This document shows positions 24,601 through 36,480 of a stretch of DNA of 50,254 nucleotides, one piece after another. Made by a program: the position numbers and the translations under genes. The notes under the pieces were generated by a model, which was given only the letters and a program-made list of their open reading frames with translations, had not been told where the DNA came from and ran no database searches. Each line of letters opens with the position of its first letter. Within the stretch, counting starts at the first letter, position 1. Source of the stretch: Schoenoplectus triqueter (Eukaryota > Streptophyta > Magnoliopsida > Poales > Cyperaceae); assembly GCA_964058805.1 (NCBI GenBank), contig CAXKVV010000388.1:1-50254 (forward strand). The letters run 5' to 3'.

Positions 24601-24639
24601 GCAGATATTATAATTTTTATACATAATTTTTATATTAGG

Positions 24640-24790
24640 GTTCAAATGGAAATACTCATGTATTGAGTATATTCTGGATTTTCAACCCGCTTACATCATG
24701 ATTAACAGGATTCAAAACATAAACAAGATCTTTCAGGAGGTTGACAATGAGAAGCATCCAATGAGTCCTACAATTCATATTTCAGATATA
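24640..24790 (-). pseudogene. Second Ulp1-like protease fragment, inverted
   Basis: On the minus strand this reads H-W-M-L-L-I-V-N then V-Y-V-L-N-P-V-N-H-D-V, matching the C48 domain pattern H-W-x-L ... V-Y-x-L-D better than the copy at 19850-19960. Nucleotide similarity between the two (for example TGATGTAAGCGGGTTG) shows common origin. It may belong to the CACTA element that ends at 25022. Confidence 0.55.
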
Positions 24791-25022
24791 TTAGTTTATA
24801 CAAATAAAAACCCTTTAGTATCGTTTTTTACGTAAAACCGTTATTAAAAGTTCTACCGAAAAAATTACCGAAAATAACACAGATTTCAATAACGAATTTT
24901 GTAATAACCGTCACTGAAATGTTATCAAATATTACCAAAATGCGACCGACCTTCCTTACTAACAGTTTTATTAATAAATCATTATTAAAAGGGTGTTAGC
25001 AAAGATCCTTTCTGTTGTAGTG

Positions 25023-25639
25023 ATCACTCAACGAACTATGCGCGCAATAAGTGATGATAGCTTATTCAATGTTAATTGTTGTTTAATCCTCAATTTTATG
25101 TATGAAGATCATTAATTCCTTGATAATTTAATAATATTTATATATTTCCATGAATTATAATCCATTAAAGTTTTAAATCAATATTTTTTCTTAATTACTT
25201 TATAGCTCTACTATTATTCATAAAATACAGTAGTTTCATAAATTAAAATATACCCAAACATAACTTTTACCAAAATAAAATTCTTAACGACATACAAAAC
25301 AAAATTAAATCAGCAAAATAAAAAAAAACATACCGTGCATTAATTTTGAATATTTAGCTGATTGAGTGGAGAGATATAAAAAAAAATTTAAAAATATACT
25401 ACAAACATATAAAAATTTAGCTAATAAATGAAATCATGGTTAGAAATCAAGAGAACATATTTTCACCTATTATATAGTTTTGAAAGGAGAAAAGAGAGAA
25501 TTGATGGTCAAAGTAAAAACTCGAAAATCAATTATTACAACCCAAAGTTTGAGAATTTTTTGTAACGTTACATCAAAATACATTTCTCGTGACATTAATT
25601 TATGGGCATAATATAAGCTGCTAGCTAGCCAGAATACAT
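25023..25639. other. Upstream flank of gene 4
   Basis: Alignable to 14955-15300 before gene 3. No gene supported. Confidence 0.5.
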
Positions 25640-26010
25640 GGTGGATTAATATGCATATTGTATTTATTACTGCACATTTAGGAAGTATTACTAGTATAAA
25701 AGTCTTGTTTTGACTTGTAATATTATAACTGCGTGCGAACAAAAATATTCAAGTTCAAATTCAAATATCATGAACGGACTAGGAAAAAGCCCGCGTATAT
25801 AAAGACTATGGTCTATGGAACAGGTCTACTCTTACTTCGTTACCAAAGATTTTTAGTACAACTAAATGAAACCATTTAGTTGATTGTACCACAAGCACAA
25901 TTTAATTCAGAGATTAACGAGAAGTCCGCGTGTCGAGTTAATTTGTGGCGCTGATCGCGTACATATTCGTGTGTCGAGTTATTTCATTTGCAAATTTAAT
26001 TGAGTTTCCA
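25640..26010 (+). promoter_or_regulatory. Distal conserved upstream block, gene 4
   Basis: Diverged copy of the block before genes 1 and 3 (GTGGCGCTGATCGCGTACAT near 25945). It is closest to 46400-46760 before gene 6. The core starts about 1020 bp before the ATG. Confidence 0.55.
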
Positions 26011-26520
26011 TCAAGTGAAAATGTGATCATGCCCCCATACTCTGGTCGTTAGCCCCGCCGTGTAGTCACCCTTACATGATTTTTATCTGTCACATAATCG
26101 ACTGCATAATTTTATTTTTTTATTACCTTTCTAATAGACACATTCATTTGACATTTCAATGTTTTTCTTTGTTGCAGCATTGGAGAAATCAGCAATGCTA
26201 CAATTATGTTTTTTACTCTTTTTCTTTTTTTTGGGATCACGTTATATATGCGTATGAATTTGTCTAGTTTTGAATTAGGTGCAATTAATTAAGCTCAATT
26301 TTATGCATTGGATCAAAAAAATAAGCTCAAGTTTATGCATCATGGGTATAATTAAAACATGTGTTTGTGCGTATATATAAGAAGTTTAACGTCCATACAT
26401 GCAAATAAAACGAACAAAATTCTTATTTTGTTTAATTAGAAATCGCTACATGTATTAATATACAGCAATTGCTTCAAAGAGAGACTCATCCTCTCAAAAG
26501 TACACAAGAAACTTACAATA

Positions 26521-26578
26521 TTGACCATTTCTTGGCGTCAACCTTCCCAGCTAGCCTACATGTATCCTTATATATACC
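26521..26578 (+). promoter_or_regulatory. Proximal promoter of gene 4: opposed W-box cores and TATA
   Basis: TTGACC at 26521-26526 faces GTCAA at 26537-26541 in the conserved CTTGGCGTCAACCTTCCCAG context; TATATATA follows at about 26569-26577. Confidence 0.6.
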
Positions 26579-26793
26579 CTCATACTTTTGTTCTTCCATC
26601 ACCAATCCACCTTACTAAAACCAAATATCCATTTCACAGAGAACACATTAATTAACACAAAGAAAGCAAGAAAGAAAGAAAGAAACAAACAAACAAAACA
26701 CAAATATCATACCATTTCTCTGCTACCAGTACATATCTGAAGCTAACCGCTACCGAGCAACGGAGAACGAAAATCGTAAAGTTTGATATAAGC

Positions 26794-26985
26794 ATGGCTC
26801 AGCTACATGTTGTTTTTCTTCTGGTGTTATTGTTGACAGCTTCAAGCTCTCAAGATGTAATGGCTGCAAGAACATTGAAAGGGGAGCAGCTGTTGGAAAA
26901 TGAAAGCATTCTGTTTATGATCCTGAAGGGGACACTATCTGGCCATTCATGCCACACCGGCGACCCGAATAAGACGTGCCCATAA
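26794..26985 (+). CDS. Secreted cysteine-containing signalling-peptide precursor (gene 4)
   Basis: A 63-residue single-exon precursor. Signal peptide 1-24 identical in protein sequence to genes 1, 3 and 6. The linker GEQLLENES is as in gene 1. The C-terminus reads LKGTLSG, H-S, C53, HTGDPNKT, C62, P63. It differs from gene 6 by lacking the Leu before His-Ser, and alone has His rather than Gly after the first cysteine. The start codon context (AAGC ATGG) and the 5' leader (GTTTGATATAAGC) are shared with genes 1 and 3. Expected to be secreted to the apoplast as a peptide signal; family inferred as for gene 1. Confidence 0.87.
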   Translation: MAQLHVVFLLVLLLTASSSQDVMAARTLKGEQLLENESILFMILKGTLSGHSCHTGDPNKTCP

Positions 26986-28687
26986 TTTTTATTTTTGCTT
27001 TAAACCTTTTCTTTGTTTGTAAAGAAATGCCCGTATATACATAAAGTAGTGAGAGATGAAAGAGAGAAAGTGTAAGTAGTGCTAGCTCTTTTTTTTTCAG
27101 TAGCATAGGGTCATTTTTTATTCTTTGGAAATTAATTAAAAAGAAAATAAGTTCGAGTGTCTTCACTTAATTTGTATTAATAGAGTGACAGCCGTTGTAT
27201 TTGTATAACACAGAATCAGTTAATGACTCTCTTTTTTTCCTGCCCTTATCATGATTGACAAATGAAGCAAAACAGAATTTGTTTCAGACCTTGATTAATT
27301 AACTTTAGGACATCGCAAAAACAGAACTTGTTCAAGACCTCTAAGTATGTTCAAATAGAAAATAAAAGTGACTTATCCTGTATCAGCATAAAATAGAACA
27401 TAATAAACTTTTTTAGTTCTGCAATTAAGCGTAAATATTTGGTTAAACATATACATTAGTTTATTTCTCTTTAATTGAAGGCAAGATAATAGCCAATTAT
27501 GGGAATTTTAATTCATAATTAACTTGTAACGAATCGTCTAACCATGATTAGTTGATTACTCATGTGTTGTATATCCCTTTTCTACAAGTGCATGTATACA
27601 CTAATTTATTGCTGTGAGAAGATCACCAGAACTGACAAATAGCAGCTAGTATGTCTTCTGCAAATGCATAAATTTATTTGCAGAAAAAAACAGAGCAAAT
27701 AGAATAACTATTACGCATTAATTAAAATATTAAAAGCACCTTAAATCAATTAGTTTTTTTTTTGTCTATTGATACTTTTGAACAATTTAGAACCCTATCT
27801 TACATATGCTCGTTTCAAGTGCATAAATTTGTTTGCACAAAAATTAAGCAAATAGGTAAACTATTATTAACAATTAAACTTTTCCTAAAAGTTTAATTTA
27901 TGTATAATATTTTGTGTGTGTCTTCTGATACTTTTAATCAATATTGTCCACATTTATCATTCCAATCACTAAAACGGTTTAAAAACCTCTAACATATAAT
28001 TTCTTTACAAGTACATACCTTTTTGCATCAAAATCAAGCAGATAGATCAAATATTACGTGTAAATTTCTCTAAAATTCATATACAATACATTGTTTGTGT
28101 CCATGATTTTCTTAATATATCACTTAATTAGTCCAAATGAATTATCAGAATCCTAAAATCACAAAACTGAACTGGTACATATTCTCCGATTTTTGGTTCT
28201 CTGCATTCTATTAATTAACCTGTTTATATATCAGAGATATATAATATCACACCAAATTCTTATAGCATGTTGCATGTTGTGTACCTATTAATATTTATAA
28301 TATTTTGAACGCAGATTTATAATCCTATCTAATATCACGAAAGCTGACTGACATCCTGGAACTATATAGCGCATAAATTAATTTGCAAAATACTGAAGTC
28401 AAGTCGACTGATTTTATATAACGTATAAATTATTGTAATAATTATTTTTAATGTGGTTTTTATGTTTTGATCAATTTAGGCCACATTTTTTTATCATCAT
28501 TCACAAAATTTTAGAACCGGAGGTAATTGGGTTTCAGCCAGTATATCGGATGCAAAATAACCTCGTAAAGTCGTAATATGACCGTGGTCTAGTCTGATCA
28601 AGTGAGCAGACTTGAATAAAATTTCAACAAAATTGCATTGCACACCACCTGTTCCTCTTATACAGAATGAGTCAATTATAAACCGTC
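26986..28687. repeat. Downstream flank of gene 4, duplicated after gene 6
   Basis: Most of this interval is collinear with 47592-50140 (for example, GCATGTTGTGTACCTATTAA near 28270 and 48663). Gene 6's copy contains two MITEs that are absent here. The tail block lies at 28545-28687. No gene is seen. Confidence 0.65.
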
Positions 28688-28695
28688 GCAACGCA

Positions 28696-29063
28696 CAGGG
28701 CGGATGCAGAATTTTTATAAGGGGTTAGTAATCGGATTTAGTAGTTTATCGAGTTTAAAATTATTAACTAATCGGATATTAAATAAAAGTATTAAAATAA
28801 TATCTTTTATGTATTAAAAATAATAATAAATAATAAATAATCATAACGATAAAGAAAATTTTCTTTATGAAACTTTATATTTTTAATTTTTTATAATTAT
28901 TTTATTATCCATGATATTAAATATTTTTTCATAATAAAAAATAATCAGATAATTCAGGGATCAGAAATTTAATCTAGAGAATCATATTAATAAAATTTTA
29001 ACATAAAATATTATTTTTTAAAATCCAAAGGGTTACCTCTGATTTAACTTAAATCCACCCGTG
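28696..29063. mobile_element. hAT-type MITE
   Basis: Ends CAGGGCGGATGC and TCCACCCGTG, imperfect versions of the CAGGGGCGGA hAT terminus, flanked by GCAACGCA (28688-28695) and GCCACGCA (29064-29071), a 7-of-8 match. The equivalent site in unit 6 near 50140 lacks the element. Confidence 0.75.
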
Positions 29064-29126
29064 GCCACGCATATATTTACGTGTTCTCGCTATTAATAAG
29101 CTACCACTTTATTCACAGTTGAATGA

Positions 29127-29373
29127 CGGGTGAAAGTGGTGTGAATGGGTCAATTGACCCTAGCTAATTTGTTTTTCAGAAATTACTAATTTATGTATAA
29201 TTTTAGATGAAAATTATTAAATTCATCATTGTTGTCCCTCATATATTTATAATTTTTAACACTAGTTACCACATATATCAAAATATTATGCAAATTAAAT
29301 AATAATTATTTTGTGAAATATATAAAGATCCAAAATGTTGATCCCATACAAAAAGTATTTTCGTTCGCCCCTG
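29127..29373. mobile_element. hAT-type MITE, 247 bp
   Basis: Right end TTCGCCCCTG and left end CGGGTGAAAG, flanked by a perfect 8-bp duplication TTGAATGA (29119-29126 and 29374-29381). It sits 63 bp after the previous element. No coding capacity. Confidence 0.8.
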
Positions 29374-29381
29374 TTGAATGA

Positions 29382-30335
29382 TGCGAATATTCATCTTTGA
29401 GATAACTTTAACGTACCATGAGTAATTAATTAATTAGGTTACAGAGTAAGAACTAAGAAGAGCGGCGTCAGTCCGGACAAGTAATTGAAAACTTCGGCAT
29501 AGTGACGAAGGGTATTTGTAAAAAAAATCTGCAAGTTATAATGACCAAAACTGTTGATACTGTAGTTGGCCTTCCCCCATCCGCGGATCCGTATTCTGTG
29601 TAGAGAATTTTCGTGCAGATATTTCCGCAAGGAAATTACAACGGTTATGAGAAAATTTAAATATAAATTTTGATGTATGGAGTTGTTTATTACTGTTAAA
29701 TCACAATCGTTGATAGATGATCTAACTGTAGAAATTAAAAGAATCGTACCTACAGAGTTTTTTCAGCTTCACAGGTGATGTGAGTCCCCCATCCCCAAAA
29801 AAAGAGAAAAAAAAAGACCCAGAAACACACATCGATCATAAAAAATTAAAATAGCCAAAGATTGATTGGCTAAAAACTTTATATTTCAATATCATATATT
29901 ATATACAGTACATTGGTTATAAATTGTGAATTTTATCAATTAATTTTTATCTTACTTTTATAACAAATAATAATTGTCGTATTATATAGTTTTCAGAAAA
30001 ATTAGGATAAAATTGTGCACATAAACATAGACTCTTAGATGCTACATATATATGAAATTACGTAGCAAATTAATTTTCCTTTACAACATAATCTGCAGAT
30101 TCTTGCTCTTGCAGATTGCAACGGTTTTTGTTTTATATAAGAGTATTGTTCATTTAATAAAAAAGTTGTTATCGCTTTTAGTTGAAATTGACCTGTCCTT
30201 TAGAACAAAACAATTTGTTATTGTTTCTAATTGAAATCGACCCATCTTTCAAATTTGTTCCGGCTCTGTCACCAATTTCGGCTAATTTGTAATTGATTGA
30301 CATGATACGTTGAGTAGATCTCATTTTTCAATAAA
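29382..30335. other. Intergenic after unit 4
   Basis: About 29435-29480 matches 36255-36300 and 30838-30880 (GTTACAAGTAAGAACTAAGA-like), part of the unit boundary. The rest is AT-rich without a supported gene. Confidence 0.45.
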
Positions 30336-30339
30336 TCAT

Positions 30340-31075
30340 ATATTAATGTCACAAACTGACAATCTTGGGTCAAAAATCAAAATATATACTTGAGGATTTT
30401 GCCTTTGCACCCAGAAGCAGATGCGCGTGACTTCCCATCTGGTAATATACGTTACTTGACTGACAACAGAATGATGTGGTTGGTATGAACTATCGGATCA
30501 ACATGTATATATAGATCGATTTACGGTCCATGTTATACTTGAAAAAAAAATGGAGGGGTTATTTCGGTGTAGTCATGTCATTAGTAGTTATAAGGGTGTT
30601 AATTATTGAACCGATTTGACGGGTTAATCCGATCCGATCTGACATGTTCTGAAAATAAATTAATTAGATATAAATTTAATTTTTTTAATCCGAATTGGAT
30701 CGAATCAGGTTCGGATCAACCTAACCCGACCCGATTAATCATGTTTTCACCATAACTTATAAATTGCAGCCAACAAATTGTCTTACCTAGTGACCTGACT
30801 TATTAAAATTTCAATGCTGCATGCTAACATGCTAAGTTACAAGTAAGAACTAAGAAGGATGTCAGTCAGTCCTGACAAGTTAGTAATCAATTGACATGAT
30901 ACGTTGCACAGACCGCATTTATTTCAATGCATGCATCACTAATGTAACAAACTCGCAATCTTGGGTCAAAATCAAAAAATATACTTTGAGGATTTTGTCT
31001 TTAGCGTTTGCACGCAGAAGCAGATGCGTGCGACTCCGCATCTGGTAATATACGTTACTAGAATGAATTTTAGAG
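30340..31075. repeat. Tandem unit-boundary repeats before gene 5
   Basis: The segment at about 30340-30470 is repeated at about 30940-31065 (TTGGGTCAAAATCAAAA, GGATTTTG, GGTAATATACGTTACT), and both match 4310-4440. Between them lies a truncated MITE (30594-30750). Confidence 0.6.
30594..30750 (-). mobile_element. Truncated GGGTCGGGTC-family MITE
   Basis: In reverse orientation it matches the right half of the element at 49029-49438, from the GGGTGTTAATTATTGA end to CCCGACCCGATTAATCATG. Confidence 0.65.
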
Positions 31076-31199
31076 GGGGAAATATGTAATTTTGAAATTT
31101 TAAACGGATATGCATGAAATTCTTCTTACAGAATGCTCCAGCTTATTAGATTATTTAGATACCCAAAATCTAAATAAAAAAGTATAGATATATACAAAT

Positions 31200-31465
31200 T
31201 CAAATATAACCAAGAGACTGAAAGATAACCCACGTAGAGGACTATGGACCGGGTGTACTCTTGTAATTACAAAAGATTTTCAGTGCTAGTATTCTAGTAA
31301 AATGAAACGGCGTAGTTAATCGCAGTTACACACTTGCACTATTCAGCAGCGTAGCACGACCGTCAATATTCAAAATTCAAACTTTCAAAGCACACAGTCC
31401 TTCCAGTTCCGTTGTGGCGCTCTCAGCATAGATATTCACGTGGCGCGTTTAATTCATTTCCATCA
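31200..31465 (+). promoter_or_regulatory. Distal conserved upstream block, gene 5
   Basis: Diverged copy keeping GGACTATGGACCGGGT near 31240 and TTGTGGCGCT near 31412. It begins about 1300 bp before the ATG; after subtracting the 320-bp MITE and its 8-bp duplication the distance becomes about 972, as in genes 1 and 3. Confidence 0.5.
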
Positions 31466-31606
31466 AATTTGGATGCAGTATACCAATTTAACCAATGACC
31501 AGGCTACTTATTTATTTAATAATTCTCGTCCCTGAAAGCATTTTTGGGCTTGGTTCTTTTTTTTCTTTTTCTTCTTTTTGGAATTTGGATTGATGAGAGT
31601 CACATG

Positions 31607-31926
31607 CATAGTAACACCATTCGCGAATAATTCGTTTTTCACCCATAGTCGGATGTTTCACGAATAATTCGTCAGTTTGATATACAGTGCGTTTTTTGTC
31701 AAAAAAAACGTTTTATTCGCGAATTATTCGGCAAAAAAATACATTATATATTATTTTATATAGAATTTTATAGTTTTTAATATATTTTTTAATATTTTGT
31801 CAATATAATATATATTTTATTTATATTATGTGAAACGAACTATTCCCGAATTATACCCGTATTATACCCGAACGTCGAATTTTTGACCTCGCCGAACGTT
31901 TCCCGAATCATAAAGTTGTTACTATG
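31607..31926. mobile_element. hAT-like MITE in the gene 5 promoter
   Basis: Ends CATAGTAACA and TGTTACTATG with a perfect 8-bp duplication GTCACATG at 31599-31606 and 31927-31934. The interior has repeated CGAATAATTCG-type strings. It splits the gene 5 upstream region between the distal block and the proximal promoter. Confidence 0.82.
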
Positions 31927-32242
31927 GTCACATGCACTTGAAACTTCCTGTTTATTCATGCTGCTGCAACTAAGAAATCAGTACTGATTTCTTTTTTTCT
32001 TTTTTTTGAAGAAGAAGCAGTCGATTGACTGCTAGTTTTAATTGATCTTTGAAAAATAATTGTACAGTACTGAATTTCTATTTTTGCTCTTTTTTTCTTG
32101 TCTTTGCACCACATTATATATATATTCTTTTAACTTCCTCGAGCACACACACGAATTAAGTTAAGAAAATTGCTACATGAATTAATATACAGCAGTTGGT
32201 TCAGAGAGTCTTATCCTCTGAAAATTACAAGAAGCTTACAAG

Positions 32243-32302
32243 TGACCAATTCTTGGCGTCAACATTACCAACTATTCTCTCTATCCTTATATATATATAT
32301 AC
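32243..32302 (+). promoter_or_regulatory. Proximal promoter of gene 5: W-box cores and TATA
   Basis: TGACC at 32243-32247 (the first T of the W-box core is changed to G) and GTCAA at 32258-32262 in the context TCTTGGCGTCAAC, then a TATA run at about 32288-32301. Confidence 0.55.
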
Positions 32303-32510
32303 CTTCATATATATGCTTCCTGTTTTACTCCACCACAACCAAATATCCTTCTTACAGAGAACACATACTAACACAGAGAAAAACATACAAGCAAGAAGAA
32401 GAAGAAAATCATAGTCTCATTCTATATTCATCAGCTACCACTATCACAAGCTAATTAACCACCGTTACCGAGCAGCTGAGAACGGAAACCATCGGTTTGA
32501 TATTATAAGC

Positions 32511-32708
32511 ATGGCTCAGCTTCATGTTGTTTTTCTTGTGGTATTGTTGTTGACAGCTTCAAGCTCTCAAGATGCCATGGCTGCGAGAAGTTTGAAAGGG
32601 GAGAAACTGTTGGAAAATGAAAGCAATCTATTTATGATTCTGCCGAAAAACGGACCTAAATCTCGGCCATCATGTGGCACCGGCAGCAGTAATATCTCCT
32701 GCCCATAA
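32511..32708 (+). CDS. Secreted cysteine-containing signalling-peptide precursor (gene 5)
   Basis: A 65-residue single-exon precursor. Signal peptide 1-24 with A-M-A before A25-R-S-L. The linker is GEKLLENES. The C-terminus reads LPKNGPKSRPS, C55, GTGSSNIS, C64, P65. It is intermediate: it keeps L-P-K and K-S-x-P-S of gene 2 and the order C, T, N, I, C-P, but has the cysteine spacing and G-T-G of the other four. This supports a common origin of all six. Predicted product is an apoplastic signalling peptide; the CTNIP/SCREW or PIP relation is inferred. A run of about fifteen A residues stands in the 3' UTR near 32741. Confidence 0.88.
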   Translation: MAQLHVVFLVVLLLTASSSQDAMAARSLKGEKLLENESNLFMILPKNGPKSRPSCGTGSSNISCP

Positions 32709-33196
32709 TTTTTTTGGTTTTCTTTTTAACTTTGTTTGTAAAAAAAAAAAAAAAACTGTGCCCATACAATTAAAGAGTAATGTGAGAAATTAATGGAAGA
32801 TGAAATGTAAGTAGAGTTTTTTGTATTATTTGGCAGTGGTATATACAGAGCCATGATTTTTACTTTTTTTTTGCTAAATTTTCCTTTCGGAAATTAGTAG
32901 GAAAACAAGTTCATGTTTCTTTGCACTAAAGAGTGATAGTATTCACATTTAAATTTATATAATGCCAAGTGTTTTTTCTATGTTTATGTGTTTGGCAAAT
33001 AGAATATTTTTTTATCAAAAAGTAAAATAAAAACAAAAAAAGTAACGTTTTATTAAACTTCGGAGAGTTGCAACACATAATTTTTTTCTGAGTTGCTTAT
33101 ATATTCGAAGTTTTTCGGTTATGCAAATTTCATTTTCTTTGAAGATAAGGCAATAGCCTGTTAGAAATTTTAATTAATTTCTAACAAAACGCCTAA
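32709..33196. other. 3' UTR and downstream flank of gene 5
   Basis: The 3' UTR has TTTGTTTGTAAAAA as in the paralogues. About 33140-33196 is alignable to 17410-17460 and 27480-27540. No other gene is seen. Confidence 0.5.
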
Positions 33197-34935
33197 CACT
33201 ACAACAGAATAACACTACAACAGAAGAACCTTAGACAACACTCATTTAATAATGGTTATATATCAAATTCGTTATTAAAATGGTTCAGCGACAAAAAAAA
33301 TCCCAAAAAAGTTTCAAATGCGTTTCAAAAAAGTTTTAAATATGTTTTTGAGAGTCAAGATGATGTTTTTTTGTCCCGACAATGATCATAATGATATAAA
33401 TACTTAACCTTGTAGATCTCGTCGTAAGATTTCTATGACTGTGTAGCACGCCTCAATTGAAGTTTTCAATCAAAAGTTATGGTCGTTTGAAATTTAGATG
33501 GTTGAATTTCAGTTTTGATTTTTTTTTCATTCTTTCCTCTTTCTCTTTCTCTTTCTTTTTCTTTATTTATTTCTCAAGATCACTTTTATATATGAAATAT
33601 TATGATGGAGAGCGATAATTCATGTGATTTAGATTTTTTGAATTTTAGGTTTTAGGTTATTGGATAGGGATGAATAATGGTTAAATTGAAAAATATAGCA
33701 ATTTGTGGGACAAAAAAGCTGAAATTATATTGGTTAATGCAATTACGTCAGCGTATTTCTTTAGAGCTAGTTTTTTCTTCAAAGTTTTTTTAACAAAAAT
33801 TAAATATTTAAAACCATATAAATTAAAAACTAGCTCTAACTCATTTAAATCATTACTAAAAAGGGTGTTAAAAAAGTCTCTAAATAACCGTTGTGAAATT
33901 TGAATTTTTTTTAATGAGCTTTAGCAACAGTTTTGTGCCAGAACTATTGCTAAAATTCATTTTTTTTTCAAATTTTAATAATCTTGAACTTAACAAACAG
34001 TAGATGATAATTAATATTGAAAGAAGACCGATTGAATAACTGAAGAATAACAATATGATATATTATTCATTCATTCAATAATTAATATGAAAAAATATAA
34101 TTATCCCTCCAGTAAAAAAAATTATTCAATTATACATACATCTTGCTCATATAGTAATAAGAAATCCTATATAATTTCTAAGAAAAAATCAAAGAAAAAA
34201 ATAAAAAAAAAGCATAACTTAAAAAATTCAAATGCATTTCTGAGCTTGACGAAGAGGTTTTTTGGCCTTGAAAATGGTTATAACAGCATTAGCGATTAAT
34301 CCTACAGATCTCATCATAATCTTTCTATGGCCGTGTAGTACATCTCAATCGGATTTTTCTATCAAAAGTTATGACTGTTTGAAGTTGAAATTATAAAATT
34401 TTTATTTTTATTTCTTCTATCTCTCTTCTTCTTTTTTTTTCTTTCTCTGCCTTCTATCTCTCTTTTTATATATGAAAATAGATAATAATGAGTTGGTAAT
34501 CCATAAAATTTTAATTTTTGGATCTTTGAATTGGGATAAATGAATAATGAGAAGGGCAATCCGTTGAAACAAATATTATTAGTGGGAGCAAATATCATTG
34601 ATCAGAGTAAATGTCAGACCCAAAAAGTAATCCAACCATTTAGAAACGGTTTCTTGAATGACCCGTTGCTAAATAATATCTTTAACAATTATTGTAGACA
34701 CAAAATTGTTATTAAATGATGTGTTTAGTATCGATTCTTTTAAGGAATCGTTGTTAAATGGTTGGGCTGATTTTTAATGTTCTGGGAGTCTATTTTATCA
34801 ATGTTCTTTTCTTACAAATCATTGTTAAAAAAAAGTTCTCAATATTATAATGATGTCACTGAGCCATTTTAACAAAGAATTTGATATATAAACGTTATTA
34901 AATGAGTATTGTTTAAGATCATTTTTGTTGTAGTG
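33197..34935. mobile_element. Non-autonomous CACTA element, 1.74 kb
   Basis: The left end is CACTACAACAGAA, repeated 16 bp further in at 33213, and the right end is TTTTTGTTGTAGTG. Inverted similarity continues for about 70 bases (ACTCATTTAATAA, ATATATCAAATTC, TTAAAATGG). Internal blocks around 33410-33500 and 34305-34385 are related to each other. A clear 3-bp target duplication is not seen. No transposase; the open frames at 33703-33903 and 34087-34299 are Lys/Asn-rich by base composition. Confidence 0.75.
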
Positions 34936-36480
34936 TCTTTAACACTGCTAAAATTTTGCAAACAAAAAATAAAGGAAATGAATAAACTATTATACATAAG
35001 AATTTTCTAAATTGCATTTACAATATGTTGTATGTTTTTTTTGTGCTGTGATATAAAGATTGTTATAATTAATAAGCATTTGAACTAAGATATGTATTCT
35101 GATGTCTTTTATAATCAAGTTCCTTATGATGAGAATATACTCAATTATATAAATTCTAATGAAATTTTTTACAATTCATCGATTATTTAAAAATATTGAA
35201 AAAATAATTGAAAGGCTCAATTACAAAAAAAAAAGATATTCATTCATTAAATTATGGTATTAATTTATTTTTTATTCCGAGCCAATAAATTCAATCTCAA
35301 AATTAATAATATAAAATATATTTTTATGAAAAAAAATTATTTCATTTTAATTAATGATGATGAAATCCTTATTTAATTTTACATATTTTTGGATTAAAAG
35401 AGTTTGATTTGAAATAATTTCTATTTGGATCATTTATTTTCTTTTCCTGTCAAAAAATCAATTTTAAATTGAGTAACTACATGAGGCAGAGATAACGGGC
35501 AATTGCAAAAATACACAATGAGGAAAAAAAAAAGCTGGGTTAAATTGGGATTTGACAAATTAATATTGAAAATCAAATATACTTCTCCAATTATTTGTGT
35601 AAATAGGTTTGATTATTGACTATTGAGTATTAGGCCTTTTAGTTGGGAAAGGGAATTTTTTTAATTTTTAATATATCTAAGAATAACAAAACGATTTTCT
35701 GCTTTCGAAAAAAAAAAGAACAAAAATAAGCCAAAACGCATATCATAATTGAATTTTACATTTGCTTTCAGCACTTTTAATTGTATTTGCATTTTCATTT
35801 ATTTAACAATCTTATACTAAGTTTCTTGCCGCAACCTGCGTACCACAGTTTGGATCATCATTTATAAATTTGAAGAACTTGACCCATATTTTTCTTTAAA
35901 AAAAAAGAAACAGAGAGAAATAAGCCATATATAAGGACGCCCTTTAATTAGATAACTGACTAGCCCGCACACACAAACCTCGTATTTTACGTGATGCATT
36001 GTCTGGACAGGATTAAAATTTCAACAAAATTGGCGTATATTCCTCTTACAGACTTAACGATCAACAAGCCGTGACCTCATATGTGACCTCACTAATTACT
36101 TACTCATAAAGTCGTAGTTAGCACTTGAATCATGCGAATATTGTTTACGATATATAATTTATGTACCGGACTGTAATTAATATATATATGTATGTATTTT
36201 ATTTTTTTTATTTTGTTAATCGCCTCTAGGCCAATTAATTAACTTTTGACTAATTAGGTTACCAGGTAAGAAGGGCGCCAAGTCCGGTCTAGTAAATAGA
36301 AAATTTGTAGAAAATTTGACAAGTTATTGTTTGAGATGACACGTTGCACAGAGCTCATTTATTTCAAAATTCAATTTTACTACAAACCAAAGTTTGAGAA
36401 TTGTTTGTGACATTATATCAATAATCATATCAAAATATTTCAAAAATCGATTTTGATGTTGCATTCTAAATTTCTAACTG
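34936..36480. other. Continuation of the gene 5 downstream flank
   Basis: AT-rich and without a supported gene. The tail block is at about 35970-36110 (AATTTCAACAAAATTG, CCTCATATGTGACCTCAC), and a boundary repeat at about 36240-36370 matches 30838-30930. Confidence 0.5.

Larger units (their letters stand above)
18736..25022. mobile_element. Nest of decayed transposons
   Basis: Host unit sequence stops near 18735 and resumes at 25023, so this whole interval is inserted. The right end reads CTGTTGTAGTG, a CACTA terminus. Inside are two relics of a Ulp1-like protease in opposite orientations, a copia gag relic, LTR-like DNA and simple repeats. No clear left CACTA terminus was found. Parts at 18740-19070 contain repeated short words such as CTAATGGTTT, CTAACGGTTT and CTAATGATTA, as is usual near CACTA ends. 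Confidence 0.6.

Noticed and set aside
25470..25742. 90-codon minus-strand frame before gene 4, with a partial counterpart before gene 6
   Set aside because: The shared part is antisense to the duplicated upstream region, so similarity reflects DNA duplication; no start or domain is conserved with the other units.
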